From contig JASAMV010004098.1 of the NCBI GenBank assembly GCA_030248065.1, positions 108,826 to 172,825 of the forward strand: a DNA stretch of 64,000 bases, in the 5' to 3' direction. This stretch comes from Rhynchonema sp. JSB1_4 (Eukaryota; Nematoda; Chromadorea; Monhysterida; Xyalidae). The translations under genes and the position numbers were made by a program. Of the stretch, positions 50,642-62,124 are shown one piece after another (the stretch's first letter is position 1; the number at the start of each line of letters is the position of its first letter). Under the pieces are notes generated by a model that saw nothing but the letters and a program-made list of their open reading frames with translations, was not told the DNA's origin and did not search any database.

Positions 50642-53600
50642 GCAGCTGCGGGGGAAAGCTGTATTCGCGTGACGTTGACGCTATATTTTTGCAATTTGGA
50701 TTTTTTATGGCGGACTTTTGCAAAATTCTGCTTTGCAGACCCTGTTTGCCTGATTGGTTGTTAACTTGAAAGTCATTGTTATTCAGCTATTCATGGTTAC
50801 TGTAGTAATGATGGTACTGGGTTACGGTATATTTACATATTATTCTTTCTGAAAGAAAAACATGGTTAAAAGTTGTTACATTGATCATACTTGAATCATG
50901 GATTGGCGAATAATAATGATAAATTAATAATTGTTGAATAGAGAGAGGCTTGTCGGCACACTTCACATGTTTATGTTGTGCGCAACGGCGGCTGAAGCAA
51001 AAAACGTTTCCTCAAGATTTTTGAGCATCAGAATTTGCGTGCACATTCTAAACACAAAAATTACAAAGAATGTTCATAATCAATTGTGGCACTCAAACAC
51101 ATGCAAGACGCCTTATCCAGTTTGGGTGTCAGGGAACAGATGTGTTGACTCAAAATAAGGGTCTCTGAGTGCACACGTCAAAACGTTCAGGTGTCCTGGT
51201 CGATATTCGGACAAATTTGCGGATATCCGAAATTTTAGTCTTGACCACAATAGAATCTTTGTTATCGGTTTACCGACTAAGACCGCAATGGCTCCGAGTG
51301 CTCCTCAGTCTCAATCATTGAGTCTTTGTGACAGCCTCCCATATCACTGGCATAGGCCGAAGTTTCCCTTGATCCACTGAGGCTTGCAATCAATACCTGT
51401 GTACGTACATACATGTAGCTACCATGGTGTGTAACGTGCGCGTAAGTTACGTAATATCGTGAACTTGATGACTACAAATTTCATTGCCACGCAGCCCAAC
51501 CTATAGACCTACTGCAACAGCAACTCTCACTGGGGGTACATGCACACGCACAAGTTTGAGGAAAGAAAGAACGTTGACTTGGTTTGGTCCCCTCTTTCTT
51601 GCATGTACATATGTCTGCCTATTAAATTTCGATCCCAAACAAAGTGGATTTATGTATTATCATTACACTGCTCGTGCCGTATTTTGTTCACATGCAGGTA
51701 ATTTAAGAATATCCCCCTGGTTGACAGAACTTTGGCTGAGAACTGAGACAAATTTATTTTCAGGGTTTCTCAAGACATTCAAAAGGGTTGCTTCCATGCA
51801 ATGGATTGACCACAATCACTGGCCAAAAGTTCCACACTAGACCAAATACAGCTGGTTTCCACGATGCAAGTGTGGTCCGTGAAATGAAATATTTTTGTCC
51901 CATATCTATCTTTGTCACATTATGTGTTGGTTGCCCTCAAAACGCCATCCAGGGCGGAGCAGCATCCGCATTTTATGACAAATTGTCTTCAATTGAATAT
52001 GAAACACAAGTGTCTTCTGTGCTCGTATTGGCACACAACTGCAACTTGGCATCTTTAACACCTCATGTCAAACAGTCTCACGTTGCGGGAATTTATATTT
52101 ACTCATTATTTTATGGTCTTTGCACATTTTTCTTCGTTGCCAAATTTATACGTAACGGACTTATGTGGCATATAATGAAAAATAAAGACAGTACGACATC
52201 AAGAAAATGTGTGAAGTGGCTTTCCATTTAATTTATGCAAGTCATCGATTAAAGGATAAAAATGAAGTTATTTATCAAGAAAAAATAATGATGTGGAATG
52301 GATAAACGGCCACTCAAATGAAACTGTTTATGGTGTACATTATAACTTTCCATTATTTTTTAGTTTTCTCACCGGCAGGAAGTCATTCATTCCCCATAAC
52401 ATTCTGCACAATTCGAAGATACCAGAGCCGATTTTCCCACACAGATCATCATTCCAACAGCAGTCGGTGCAGCTTCGACGACACGCACAACGGGGCTGTC
52501 ATATGACAACGATATCTGAAATTTCAATTTATTTCATATTTTTCTGGTACCACATCCGTACGTGTGGCTGACCATCAAGCCAAGCCGTTCGCTGCGTTCT
52601 CTGCGACAGAATGCTGTCATTCCACAATGTTGCGCAATAGATGATCGGCGCACTGTTGCGCAATAATGCATAATATAGAAAGACAATGCTGTACTAACTG
52701 CTTCAACTGCACTTCACAACTGTTTGTTTGTATTTAATGGGTAGTACCGCGCTACAAATCACCTAACACCTTGTGCAAAGTTTCCGGAAGACGGTGTACA
52801 GAAGTCAACACCTATGTACATAATATCCCAACAACAACTGCATTATGTATCCATCCAACATTATCACCGCACACAATTGCGCGTGGATAACAGCAGAAAA
52901 CACTCGGTCATCCTGTGTCAATAACGGGGTCACCGAGGTAAACATTGCGCAACAATTTGGACGCACTATTTGTGCTCCGATGGTACCGTCGAAGTTCCTG
53001 ATTCATCGATAAGAACCGATATATGATTCCAGTGACCCAATTGAGCCCAGCCCACCGCCTCAGCTGGTGCGTATCACTATTGTATACGCTTGCCTTGAAA
53101 AATCAGGCAACATAGCGGCCCAAGATTGTGCCCACTTTTGCTGAGTGTGCTGGAGCGACATCCTAACGTTCTTCACAGGTGTATTTGTCATCTCACCGCT
53201 GGCGGGAAGACCGGTCGGGACGTCGGACCTCGCTTGCTGCTGCTCTGGTTTGGTCACTCAAAAAACTCAGCACACTTGCACAGGAGGGGCGTGACGTTGG
53301 AATGCACTATATCGACACGTTTTATAGCTTCAATTCAACGTACATTATTATAATGATGTACACACATTTGCATTATATTGCACATTGTGGTATTCTTTAT
53401 GTAACGACGTCGATAAACACTTGTACTTAGTGCCACAATCTCGTGAATACCGTTGTGCACTGTGCTGTCTGACTTGACTCCCTGTCCTTGTGGACAATAA
53501 AAAAAATTATGGCGAATAAAACTGGAGCGCTACCTGCTACTGCGGCTGGATAATAGAGCCACGTGCGTACATAGGTAGCGAGTGACTAAACGAAAACACT

Positions 53601-53859
53601 CGGATCAACCCAACCCCTCATTCTGCGTGGTGACCACTGACTTTGCGGAGCGACGGTATAACAAACAACTGCTTTATTTCGAATTCTATTGTATTTGGGC
53701 ACGTGCCTAGCCTCTCCTGATAACAACAACAAGACATACAGTACAACAACGTACCAACCCTAAATGCGCACAACTCCAAGTGTGATGCTGCGGGGCAGTG
53801 ATGGTTGTTGGCATCATTCATTGTTATAACGTTGATACAACATCAGCCAGCTGTACGTG
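50642..53859. other. Intergenic region between divergent surface-protein genes
   Basis: It lies between the start of the minus-strand lectin gene and the plus-strand FN3 gene, so both promoters should lie here. No exon with family similarity was found; open frames at 51484-52231 are unrecognised. Low-complexity content is modest. Confidence 0.5.
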
Positions 53860-56800
53860 ATGAGCCAGTGCACGCTCAGTGTGCTGCTCACAGCCATTGG
53901 CGCACTATTGCTTCAGGTCAGTCATGTTTTTTGGGATTGTGTGCGTGACTTAACGTCTCAAACGCAGAAGTACAGTAAATGTTTACATTGTGAAACATCA
54001 GCGTGCTAGTTCGCATTCATTTTCGTGAGATCATCATCAACTATGTTGATCGATCTCAGCCACGTGTACAGAATGCTGGTCGAAGGTTCGCTGAAGATTG
54101 CACAAGTTGCAATTTGATTTTGTGTCTTCCCGACTCGCCGTACCAACTGGTGCATTCATACTGATGATGACCTAATGCACCGACTATCTTTGTGAAAACA
54201 GCTCAAACACGGCACAGCAATACCAATGCCATTGCCCATTCGGTGCACCAGGACATCATCAGTGCCACATCGTTACAGGTCGACGGCTCGTTCGTGTTCA
54301 TCGACTGGACGCTGGCCATACCGGCCGATGTCCAAGTGGAGCGATTTCTGCTCGACTATGCGCCAGCCGTAGGCCACCCTCCACCCAACACCATTCTGTC
54401 AGCCAATACAATGCACACTATCATCAATGAAACATTACCTGCCACTGAGTACAGAGTGGCGCTTAGTGCGTTCACTGCGAATGCACACCAACTGCTCATT
54501 ATGGACAAACGATACATCAGCTGTGAGTTGGCGTTGAACGGACGAAGAATTGGGCTTTGGCTTCATGTTTGCACACCAAGCGTCCTGATGAGCATGATAA
54601 CAGGGTGCAATAGCGTTTTGAAATTCCTATTCCTGTTGATCGGATCAAATCTGCATTGGTCACACGGAGTTTCCTGAATCTACCTGCAGGATGAGTAATT
54701 TACTAATGTCACTACTACCTCGACCATGGTAATGGCTGTTCATTTCCGGTCTACGATCAGACCACCAAGCTTTGGATTTGGGTTTTTTCCATGTATAGGC
54801 ATGGAACTTGTAAAAAAATCTATTTGTCACAAATCCATCGTATATATTACCTGCTCAGCTCCGAACGCGCCTCGTATACTGAGCATCACCCCGACAGTTG
54901 ACAGCGCCCGACTGCGGCTAGAGCGATTCACCAATGAAGATGTGACCTACTATATTGAATACTATCCAGTTGAAGCACCGAATCACGTGGATTTTATTGA
55001 ATCGCGATCGAACGAGATTGAAATGTTGAATCTGATATCGCGCAATCAATACCAGATTCGAGCCATGAGTGTCTACAAAGGGGTGCCATCGGACACACAG
55101 ACGAAAGCCGACTTCTGGACACTTAGTTGGTGGTTCTATTAGTTTTGGAATTGTTTGGATGATAAAAAATAATCTGGAATAATTTATGGACGCTATAAAT
55201 GGATACTAATGTTGTTTGTTTGTGACGAAAAGTTCGGTGGGTACGATAACGATATCGCTTTGATCGCTTTGCTAGACTGTTGGTGGAACAGGTCATCGTC
55301 AGTGGCGAACGCATAGAACATGCATGACATTTGCACCTATGTACAAACACAAGGGCAGATCAGAAACTGAAAATTTCTTTTCAGGCAAGCAAGGAATCAC
55401 GGACCCTCCAGTCCCCGGTGTGGACACCAGTCGTTTCACCAAGATCACGGTTCCTGATCCGATCCCGTCCAATCCCCGCAATCCAGCACCGGACCCACTC
55501 CAGTCCGTCAGTTATGTAACACCCGTGGTGACACCTGTGATATTCGAGCGAAAGGGTGACAAACTGAAGATGGCCTGGGACACCTTGGCCGTCCTGGCTG
55601 ACCGACAGTGCGCTCGTTATAGGGTGGTCTATAAGTACGAAAGCGGACCACCCATCACCAAGGAAATGGCCAGGACTGTTTTCGTTGTCAAAGTCATGCG
55701 TGTTGAACCGCTAACCGTCAGTTAAACGTTTTTTATTCTTCGTATTTTAAATTCCTATTCCTCTATGCGATTTGTGAAACATCATCAGGCATCGGTGCTG
55801 TGTATTCGTGACAACGAAACGGTGGAGCAACGCTGGAAGGCCAGCGGGACGTTTGAGATCTCAAGTTAGTTTGCGTGGATGTTCATTTAGGCGGTAGGAC
55901 CATAAATAAAAATAGAATAAAACACTCAAAATGTTCAGGACCAGCCGGTGTACGTAATCTTCAAGCCATCAATCTTGACACCGACGATCAGCACAGCAGT
56001 TCGACTGTGAAACTGCAATGGGACGGAGGGATGGAGAGTAATCAATACGATACGTACTCGATCACTGTCACTTATAGTGGCAAACAGGTGGGGCTGTTGG
56101 TTTATTTCTTGAATTTTACTGTTTATGGCCAATGTTGACCACTTCATGTAAATTGTGCAACAACTCTGGCTCTGGGCTGTTCGTTTCGACTTGTTTTCGC
56201 GGACCTGCGGTTGCAGCATGGTCATGTGACCTCAGTAACAAACAGCCAACACAAATTGTCAGTGTGCTACAACACCCGAACGTGGTCAGCAGTGTAATAA
56301 AATCTGACCTCGAGAATAAAAAAAGAATCCTTATCCAGTCACGAAACATCACACAGGACACGAACGTGCGATCGAAAAACGTCACTGACGAAACCTTTGT
56401 TGAAATCGACCATCTGAACCCATCCGAGCGATACACATTCCAAGTGCGAAACATATCCCATCTCGGGCTGGTCAGCAGACCGGAAAAGGTCTCCATCACA
56501 ACAGGTTGCAATTGCTGCTTACAGTTTGGTAACCTTGGCTCATCAGCTACATTCATTTCTAAACATTCGTAGCCCCAATAATCCTGTCGCAACTAATCGC
56601 TCGTGGGGTCACGGCCCAATCAGCCAATCTAACATTCACTGCCACAAACGTCGGTCGATTCGATCGTTATGTATTGATATTCACGGATCAGGTCAATAAT
56701 CGAAATGTCACCAAGGAATACCTGAGAGAACGCGATGAGTTAGTCGATTTTCTTACGTTTTTTCAGGTTTTTTTAATAAATTTGACATAGTAACTTTTCA

Positions 56801-59035
56801 GCCAAGTGTTCTTTATCGACAACCTGGTACCGGGGCGCAAATACCGCGCCGCGCTGCACACTGTCTACGACGGAGTGAAAAGCAGGCCGGTCGTCGAAGA
56901 AATTGTCACATGTGAGCGTTTTGAAGGTTGTTCTCGTGCTAACTGATTTTTTAAATTTAGATTTCAATTTTTAGACCCTCTCGAGGTGACGCGTACTCTT
57001 GCGATCGTGCAAGACACTCAAGTCATACTGTATTGGCACGTGGCCGATCACGACACGAAGCACATGAAGTTTAGAATTGGGTAGGTTGCCAGAAAGAACA
57101 AAATGGAAGAAACAAATACAGGAGGAACAGAATCGAACTTTATCGGAACTGGCTTGATCACGTGACATTTTTGAATAATTGAAATATTTCAAGGTTTGCT
57201 AATGCCACAATTTATGAGCAGCGTTAAAAGTGTGTCCCTTCGCTGCCTGGGCACACCTTCAACGCTGTTTGTCGATTTTTCAGTTACCACGACAGCGAAG
57301 TGTCCGAGTCGCAGTCAATCTTCGTCACCGGTCGCAACTACTACCGTTTCGCACGTCTGCTGCCGGCCACCTGGTACACATTCACCGTGTCTGTCGTTAT
57401 GGATGACATTGAGAGTGTGTCTGTGTCCGTCAATGTCGTCACTAATCCTGCCGGTTGGTGCAACTTGTGCGTTTTCATCTTCTTGTGTGCAAACTCCGGG
57501 AGTGCACAAATCAGGCGAAAAGAATAGATCAAATCACGGATCTTGTTTTTGGACACCTGCATTCCCCTTGATGTTGTTCCAAATTCGCGGCGCCAAATTC
57601 AGCTGGAGCGAAGAGCGAAAAAGCAAAATGTTTAAGAGCAAACCCATCCCCAACTAGAATCAAATTGTGGCACGAACACAGACGCATCGTCGCAATATGC
57701 ATACTAAGCACTCGCAATTAACTTCATCCCGACCACCTGCAACATTCACAGATATGCCCAGTCCTGACGTTTCACTGTACGGTGATGACCAACTGGGTGT
57801 ACGATTTCGTCGTGATCTGTTCCCGAGTCTCAATGGTCAGATCACGCAATACTCAATCATTGTTGCGCCCGAAGCTGCGGTTAGTCGTATCACTGTATAA
57901 AGTGGTAATTACATGCATCTACTGTATGTAGTATAAGTTAGCGGTGAATTGGGATCAAAGCTGCTTTCATAAAAATTTACACGGTATGCAAAAAGGCTCG
58001 TCACAATAAAGAGGGTGTACTGTATTCCAGGTGCACGACATCACGCCATACCCGGTGCCCACGTGGAAACAGCAGCAGAAAAAGAATGAACACGAAATGA
58101 CAGCGTATCAAGTCACGAAACGGGACTATAATCCGTTCAGAAAGGTCAGACCGAAAAGCATGTTTCGTTTGTCACACCAAAGAATGGTCTGAGATATACA
58201 GTGAAAGCATTATTGATGCCACCACACGGCACCATAGACGCAGATGTCAAGCGGCGTAATGTTACACCGTTATATGACTAGACCAGATAATGGTTTTTTC
58301 CTTCGGTTTGAAAACCCATACAAAAGGTAAACATCACGCGCCCATTCATTTGAATGTGGTGTGGTGGAATGCCTCAGTTTTGGAAGGGTTGCTCGGTTTG
58401 AGCGATCGATATAACACTGGGTAATGTTTCAGCGCACCACGCAAGGTACTATTTACTACGTCGGATCGGACTGGTGTCGCGATGTAATGGAGTCGGAGTA
58501 CTGCAACGGCAAACTACGCGACGATTTGAATTACCGCGTAAAAGTGAGGGGTTGCACCAATAATGGGGTGTGTCTCGAAACGCGGTACGTTCGGCCGAGT
58601 GACCCGCAGGAATGGGCGAACGGAGATGGCGTCAATGAAGGTATTGGGATTGGAACGGCTCGAAGCTTATTTAGTGCAATGCCAAGAACATTGACCAAAC
58701 TAAACTACAGTACCCTTAGCGATAGTCACTGCAGACTATTATACCTATGTATGTATAGCATGTACTGTAAGTACGTTAAATTGCAGAATGGTAACAAATA
58801 TATCGTTCAAAAATATTTACTATAAAGAGGGTTTTATTTTGAAGAGAGTTTGTACATATCTCCAGAATTCAATGTTTCAGATGAAAACACGGTTCGCACG
58901 ACAACAGAAAAGGTTGACTATCTGAACAATCTGTGGTTCCGAATTCCGTTCCGCAGTTCGTCTCCAACCACAGGGATATCAACCTCCTTGGTGATCTGCA
59001 CTTTATTCTTCGGTCTCATGTTCGCGAGATTATAA
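53860..59035 (+). CDS. Surface protein with about seven fibronectin type III domains and a GPI-type C-terminus
   Basis: Fifteen exons: 53860-53916, 54252-54522, 54859-55125, 55385-55692, 55789-55864, 55939-56087, 56357-56504, 56573-56738, 56802-56911, 56975-57080, 57284-57453, 57752-57879, 58031-58144, 58433-58640 and 58881-59035. All phases agree, giving about 810 residues. Exon 1 is a signal peptide (MSQCTLSVLLTAIGALLLQ). Each FN3 domain uses one to three exons and shows the W...Y.V pattern (VKLQWDGGMESNQYDTYSI; LNPSERYTFQVRNISHLGL; LLPATWYTFTVSVVMDD). The last part (NGQITQYSIIVAPE; YRVKVRGCTNNGVC) resembles the membrane-proximal ectodomain of receptor tyrosine phosphatases, but no phosphatase follows. 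The protein ends with SSSPTTG, a hydrophobic stretch (STSLVICTLFFGLMFARL) and stop, which fits a GPI-anchor signal. Likely a cell-surface adhesion or receptor-like protein. The exon 2 start and the exon 3 and 4 ends are the least certain. Confidence 0.82.
54149..54181. repeat. 33 bp hairpin element with perfect 8 bp inverted ends
   Basis: The unit starts GGTGCATT and ends AATGCACC around the core CTGATGATGACCT. Related copies at 35869-35901, 36206-36236, 41687-41718, 46575-46604, 47919-47950, 48437-48474, 50003-50039 and 55281-55313 share the core CTGACGATGACCTGGTGCA or its complement. Confidence 0.75.
58299..58405 (-). repeat. Dispersed repeat, copy in FN3 gene intron
   Basis: Reverse complement of 50163-50281 with a few substitutions; it lies between exons 13 and 14 of the FN3 gene, just before the ATGTTTCAG acceptor of exon 14. 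Confidence 0.75.
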
Positions 59036-60703
59036 TTCTGTTGGGTATTGTGTCATCTTGTCTTTACAATGTTTCACGCTGTTTACTAACCTGCCAGGAG
59101 CTAATGGTCCATATTGTTTGTCCAAGTGTTTCATATCACATGCACCACACTTTTTGAATGTCAGCAAATTTGTGAACCTTTATTTTTGTTTTCTTTATCT
59201 CATTGTGCACTGTCATCACTTCGCTACAGTATCTTACGTTAAGATTGTGTGTGTTTGTGTGTGTTGTTGACCGCGGGTCTTAATCATGATTGATGGTTGT
59301 TTCCTTTGTTCTTTGAAGCACGCGTTGCACTTCTGGCTTGGAAAATAAATGAACTGCAAAATTTATAATGTCCCTTGTAGATTTTTAACTGTGAACGAGC
59401 TGTAGGCATACTGTATGTATACATCACTTGGAACTGACATGGAATGCATAGGATACCCGCGAATCTGTCTGCATTGAATGGTTGAGCATGAGCCAAAGTA
59501 TACCTACATTATTTGGAATCAATCCAACCAGAACAGTTTGCATAACCAGTGGGATGAAATTACACCCAAAAACCGTTATGCATGTCCTTAAGTGCCGTGT
59601 GTGGGTGGCTATGAACTGCAGAAAACTACAATAGTTCCAGTTGCGGTTTGAAGTGAGGATCAAAAGCATAAAGCTCCGCGAAGTGTGAATTTCTCAAAAA
59701 TGCTGAAAAGCATGCTGGTACGATAATGATTATGTGCTAATTAAAACAACAAGTAGTCAGACGTTTCAGCGGCAAGAGTTCTCTAAGCCGGCAGTGACGT
59801 ATTTAGGGGGAGGGCTATAGGGGTAGGCAGCACTCCTCAGCTGAGCACCCCCTGAGAGGACCCAAACTGACTGATAAGTAGGAGTTCGGAGAAAAAGGCT
59901 AATTTCGAAGCACAAAATGCAGCATTTTTTCTGTCGTTGCAATGTCGGATACAGTGGCATTGTGAGCGGGACAGGGGCCGGGTACACTCGACCACTTGCA
60001 TGGACCATAGTTGGCAACTGTGCGGGCACAACGGCTGTGGTCATTCTGTGTATGGCATTCTTGGGTGCGCAGACACAAAGCAATCGCCACACTTCGGATC
60101 ACCACTGTCCTGGACAAGTCGGTTGTGCTTTGGAATTGCTTTTGTTGGTTTATACCGTGTTTACGCGCCATCAATAATGTGATCAAAGACATGTTCAATA
60201 TCTTATAGTGCCGTCTATGATCCATAGCACAAGACGGAGACAGCTCTTCAAGACGGTCGCGTGAACAATGTGTCGCTTCAACGAATTGAAAACCCACGGC
60301 AAACATTGTTTCATGCCATCATGTGTTATGTTATCATCGTCATAATTTATATTTTGAATCGTGAAATTCTGATGTTTTATGGCGTCAACCTGTGGTACAA
60401 TTCCAAATTGTACGCGTCAGCATCAATCATCAGAGATATGCTCTCTTTTGCCATATTCGTCTTGGGTTGGGCTGAGCTGAACTTATAAACACGAATTACG
60501 TTCTGCCATTGCACGGGAGCACACCTCCTGTACCCGGCAGTCGCTTAGCATGTAGCACGCCAGTAGAGTCAAATCCAACGGACAAGCCGCAATGCGAGAG
60601 TGACATTACATACAGGTATGTACGTAGAAGCATTGGTTCGTATTATGTATACAGTGTAAGCCTGTGCACATGAACATGCTATATATGTATGTGTGTATGT
60701 GTG
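59036..60703. other. Intergenic region after the FN3 gene
   Basis: No gene was supported. Open frames at 59837-60306 and 60261-60488 (the latter hydrophobic) have no recognised family and no splice partners. A G-rich fragment at about 59795-59860 could be an old element remnant. Confidence 0.45.
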
Positions 60704-61035
60704 TATAGTCCGTCCACCAGCTCATGGCACTTTGTGTTGCTGCTGGCTGGTTTGGCCCCTTCCTCCACGTTCTAATGAAAGAGAAATTGAGCGTGAGCGA
60801 TTTTGCAAAAAACTAACAGAAAATAATAAAATGTGTCGAAAACGATTGAATTCGATCAAATTTAAAATTAAATTAAATTAAAATCTATAAAACACGTCGA
60901 TTTCATAAAGACAGAAATTTAGGAGCAAAAATAATTTTTTTCGGAAATTCAATTTCTCTTTCATTAGAACGTGGAGGAAGGGAACAAGTCAGCCAGCAGC
61001 AACACAAAGTGCCATGAGCTGGTGGACGGACTATA
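60704..61035. mobile_element. MITE-like element, 332 bp with about 78 bp terminal inverted repeats
   Basis: The left end TATAGTCCGTCCACCAGC is matched by the right end GCTGGTGGACGGACTATA, and the match extends about 78 bases to CTAATGAAAG. The ends can be read as a TA duplication flanking TAGTCC...GGACTA, which would suit a Tc1/mariner-type non-autonomous element. The interior is AT-rich without coding capacity. Confidence 0.85.
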
Positions 61036-62124
61036 CATGCTTGTTTTGGCCACTATTGCCTGACACTGCTTGGCAGCTGAAGGTGTTCCAATGCCATGCA
61101 GGCTTGGCTCACGTTGTTCTGATTTTGCACGCTACGCACGGGCAAAGCGTTGTGTGAGCAAAATCTCTGTTTTGACTGCCCTCAGTGCGTGTTGCAGCTT
61201 CACAATGTTTTGCCCCAATCAAACTCTGACTGGTTCACACACAGATTTGTTGTATTTACATTTTCCTTCACTAAATCCCACACCTAACCAATCACTCTTA
61301 CAAATCGGTTACAACTGTGCAGCTATGCGTAAACGGGCTAAATCCCAAACCGCGTTCCAAGGCTCACCAGCCATTGTATTGGGTATTCTGCGTGCTGTTG
61401 GAATTTTGTTCGCCACAAATAAACAGCATGCAGCATTGAAATGTGCAAGTATTCAATGTTTGTTGTGTACATTTTGCGGCTGCAAACCCGAAAGTCGGTG
61501 TGTACCTATACTAGGGATACGTACAAATACCTAGGGTACATGTAGTGTGCTTCTGTGCAGAATGTACACACAAATAAAATATGCCCAGGTTTTGTGGGAA
61601 AGTACATGTACTACGTCTATGTGCCAATGTTGTCATCTTGTTTTTCATTTGTTCCCGCAACAGACACACGCACGCACAAACGCAACATTTCACTTTCCTG
61701 TTGTTCAGAAATGTGCACTTTTACTATAAAAATGTTACGTGCTCGGTGTATTATTTACGCGGCCCTGCATTATATGTACGTCTGTCTGTATGATTGCATA
61801 ATGTCTTGTGTTTCATTCAATAACGTGGAAGTCGAATATAGTGGACAGCCATCAAGGAAGGTTATTTTCCATTCTGGGCTGAGGAGATTTCGCTCATTTC
61901 AAACACATTCAAACCACTTGAACAAGTGCATTTAGCCTTGAATATAGGCCAATTGTTCAACCTCCGTCCTCTGTGGGGAAATTTGCGTGCGTTTTCAGAA
62001 CTGGGAATGGTGGTTGCGAACCTTGTGTGTATTTTTTATTGTTGGCTTGTTTTATATTATTTTATTTTGGCTTTTTGCTTGCAGAAATGCAATAATATTG
62101 AAAGTATATACAAGTTCAACAAAG
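61036..62124. other. Upstream region of the kinase-like gene
   Basis: The open frame at 61070-61534 (154 codons) and the hydrophobic extension upstream of 62125 have no recognised similarity. The latter is in frame with the kinase-like gene but probably non-coding or an alternative 5' end. Confidence 0.4.

Noticed and set aside
60261..60488. Hydrophobic open frame that could suggest a small membrane protein
   Set aside because: A single open frame without splice partners in AT-rich intergenic sequence; hydrophobicity is expected from T-rich codons.
61070..61534. A 154-codon open frame
   Set aside because: No family resemblance, no signal or domain pattern, and it lies between a mobile element and the kinase-like gene without splice support.
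62000..62124. In-frame hydrophobic N-terminal extension of the kinase-like gene (type II membrane anchor)
   Set aside because: The family is normally soluble or peripheral and a good ATG lies at 62125; the upstream sequence is T-rich and looks like non-coding DNA.
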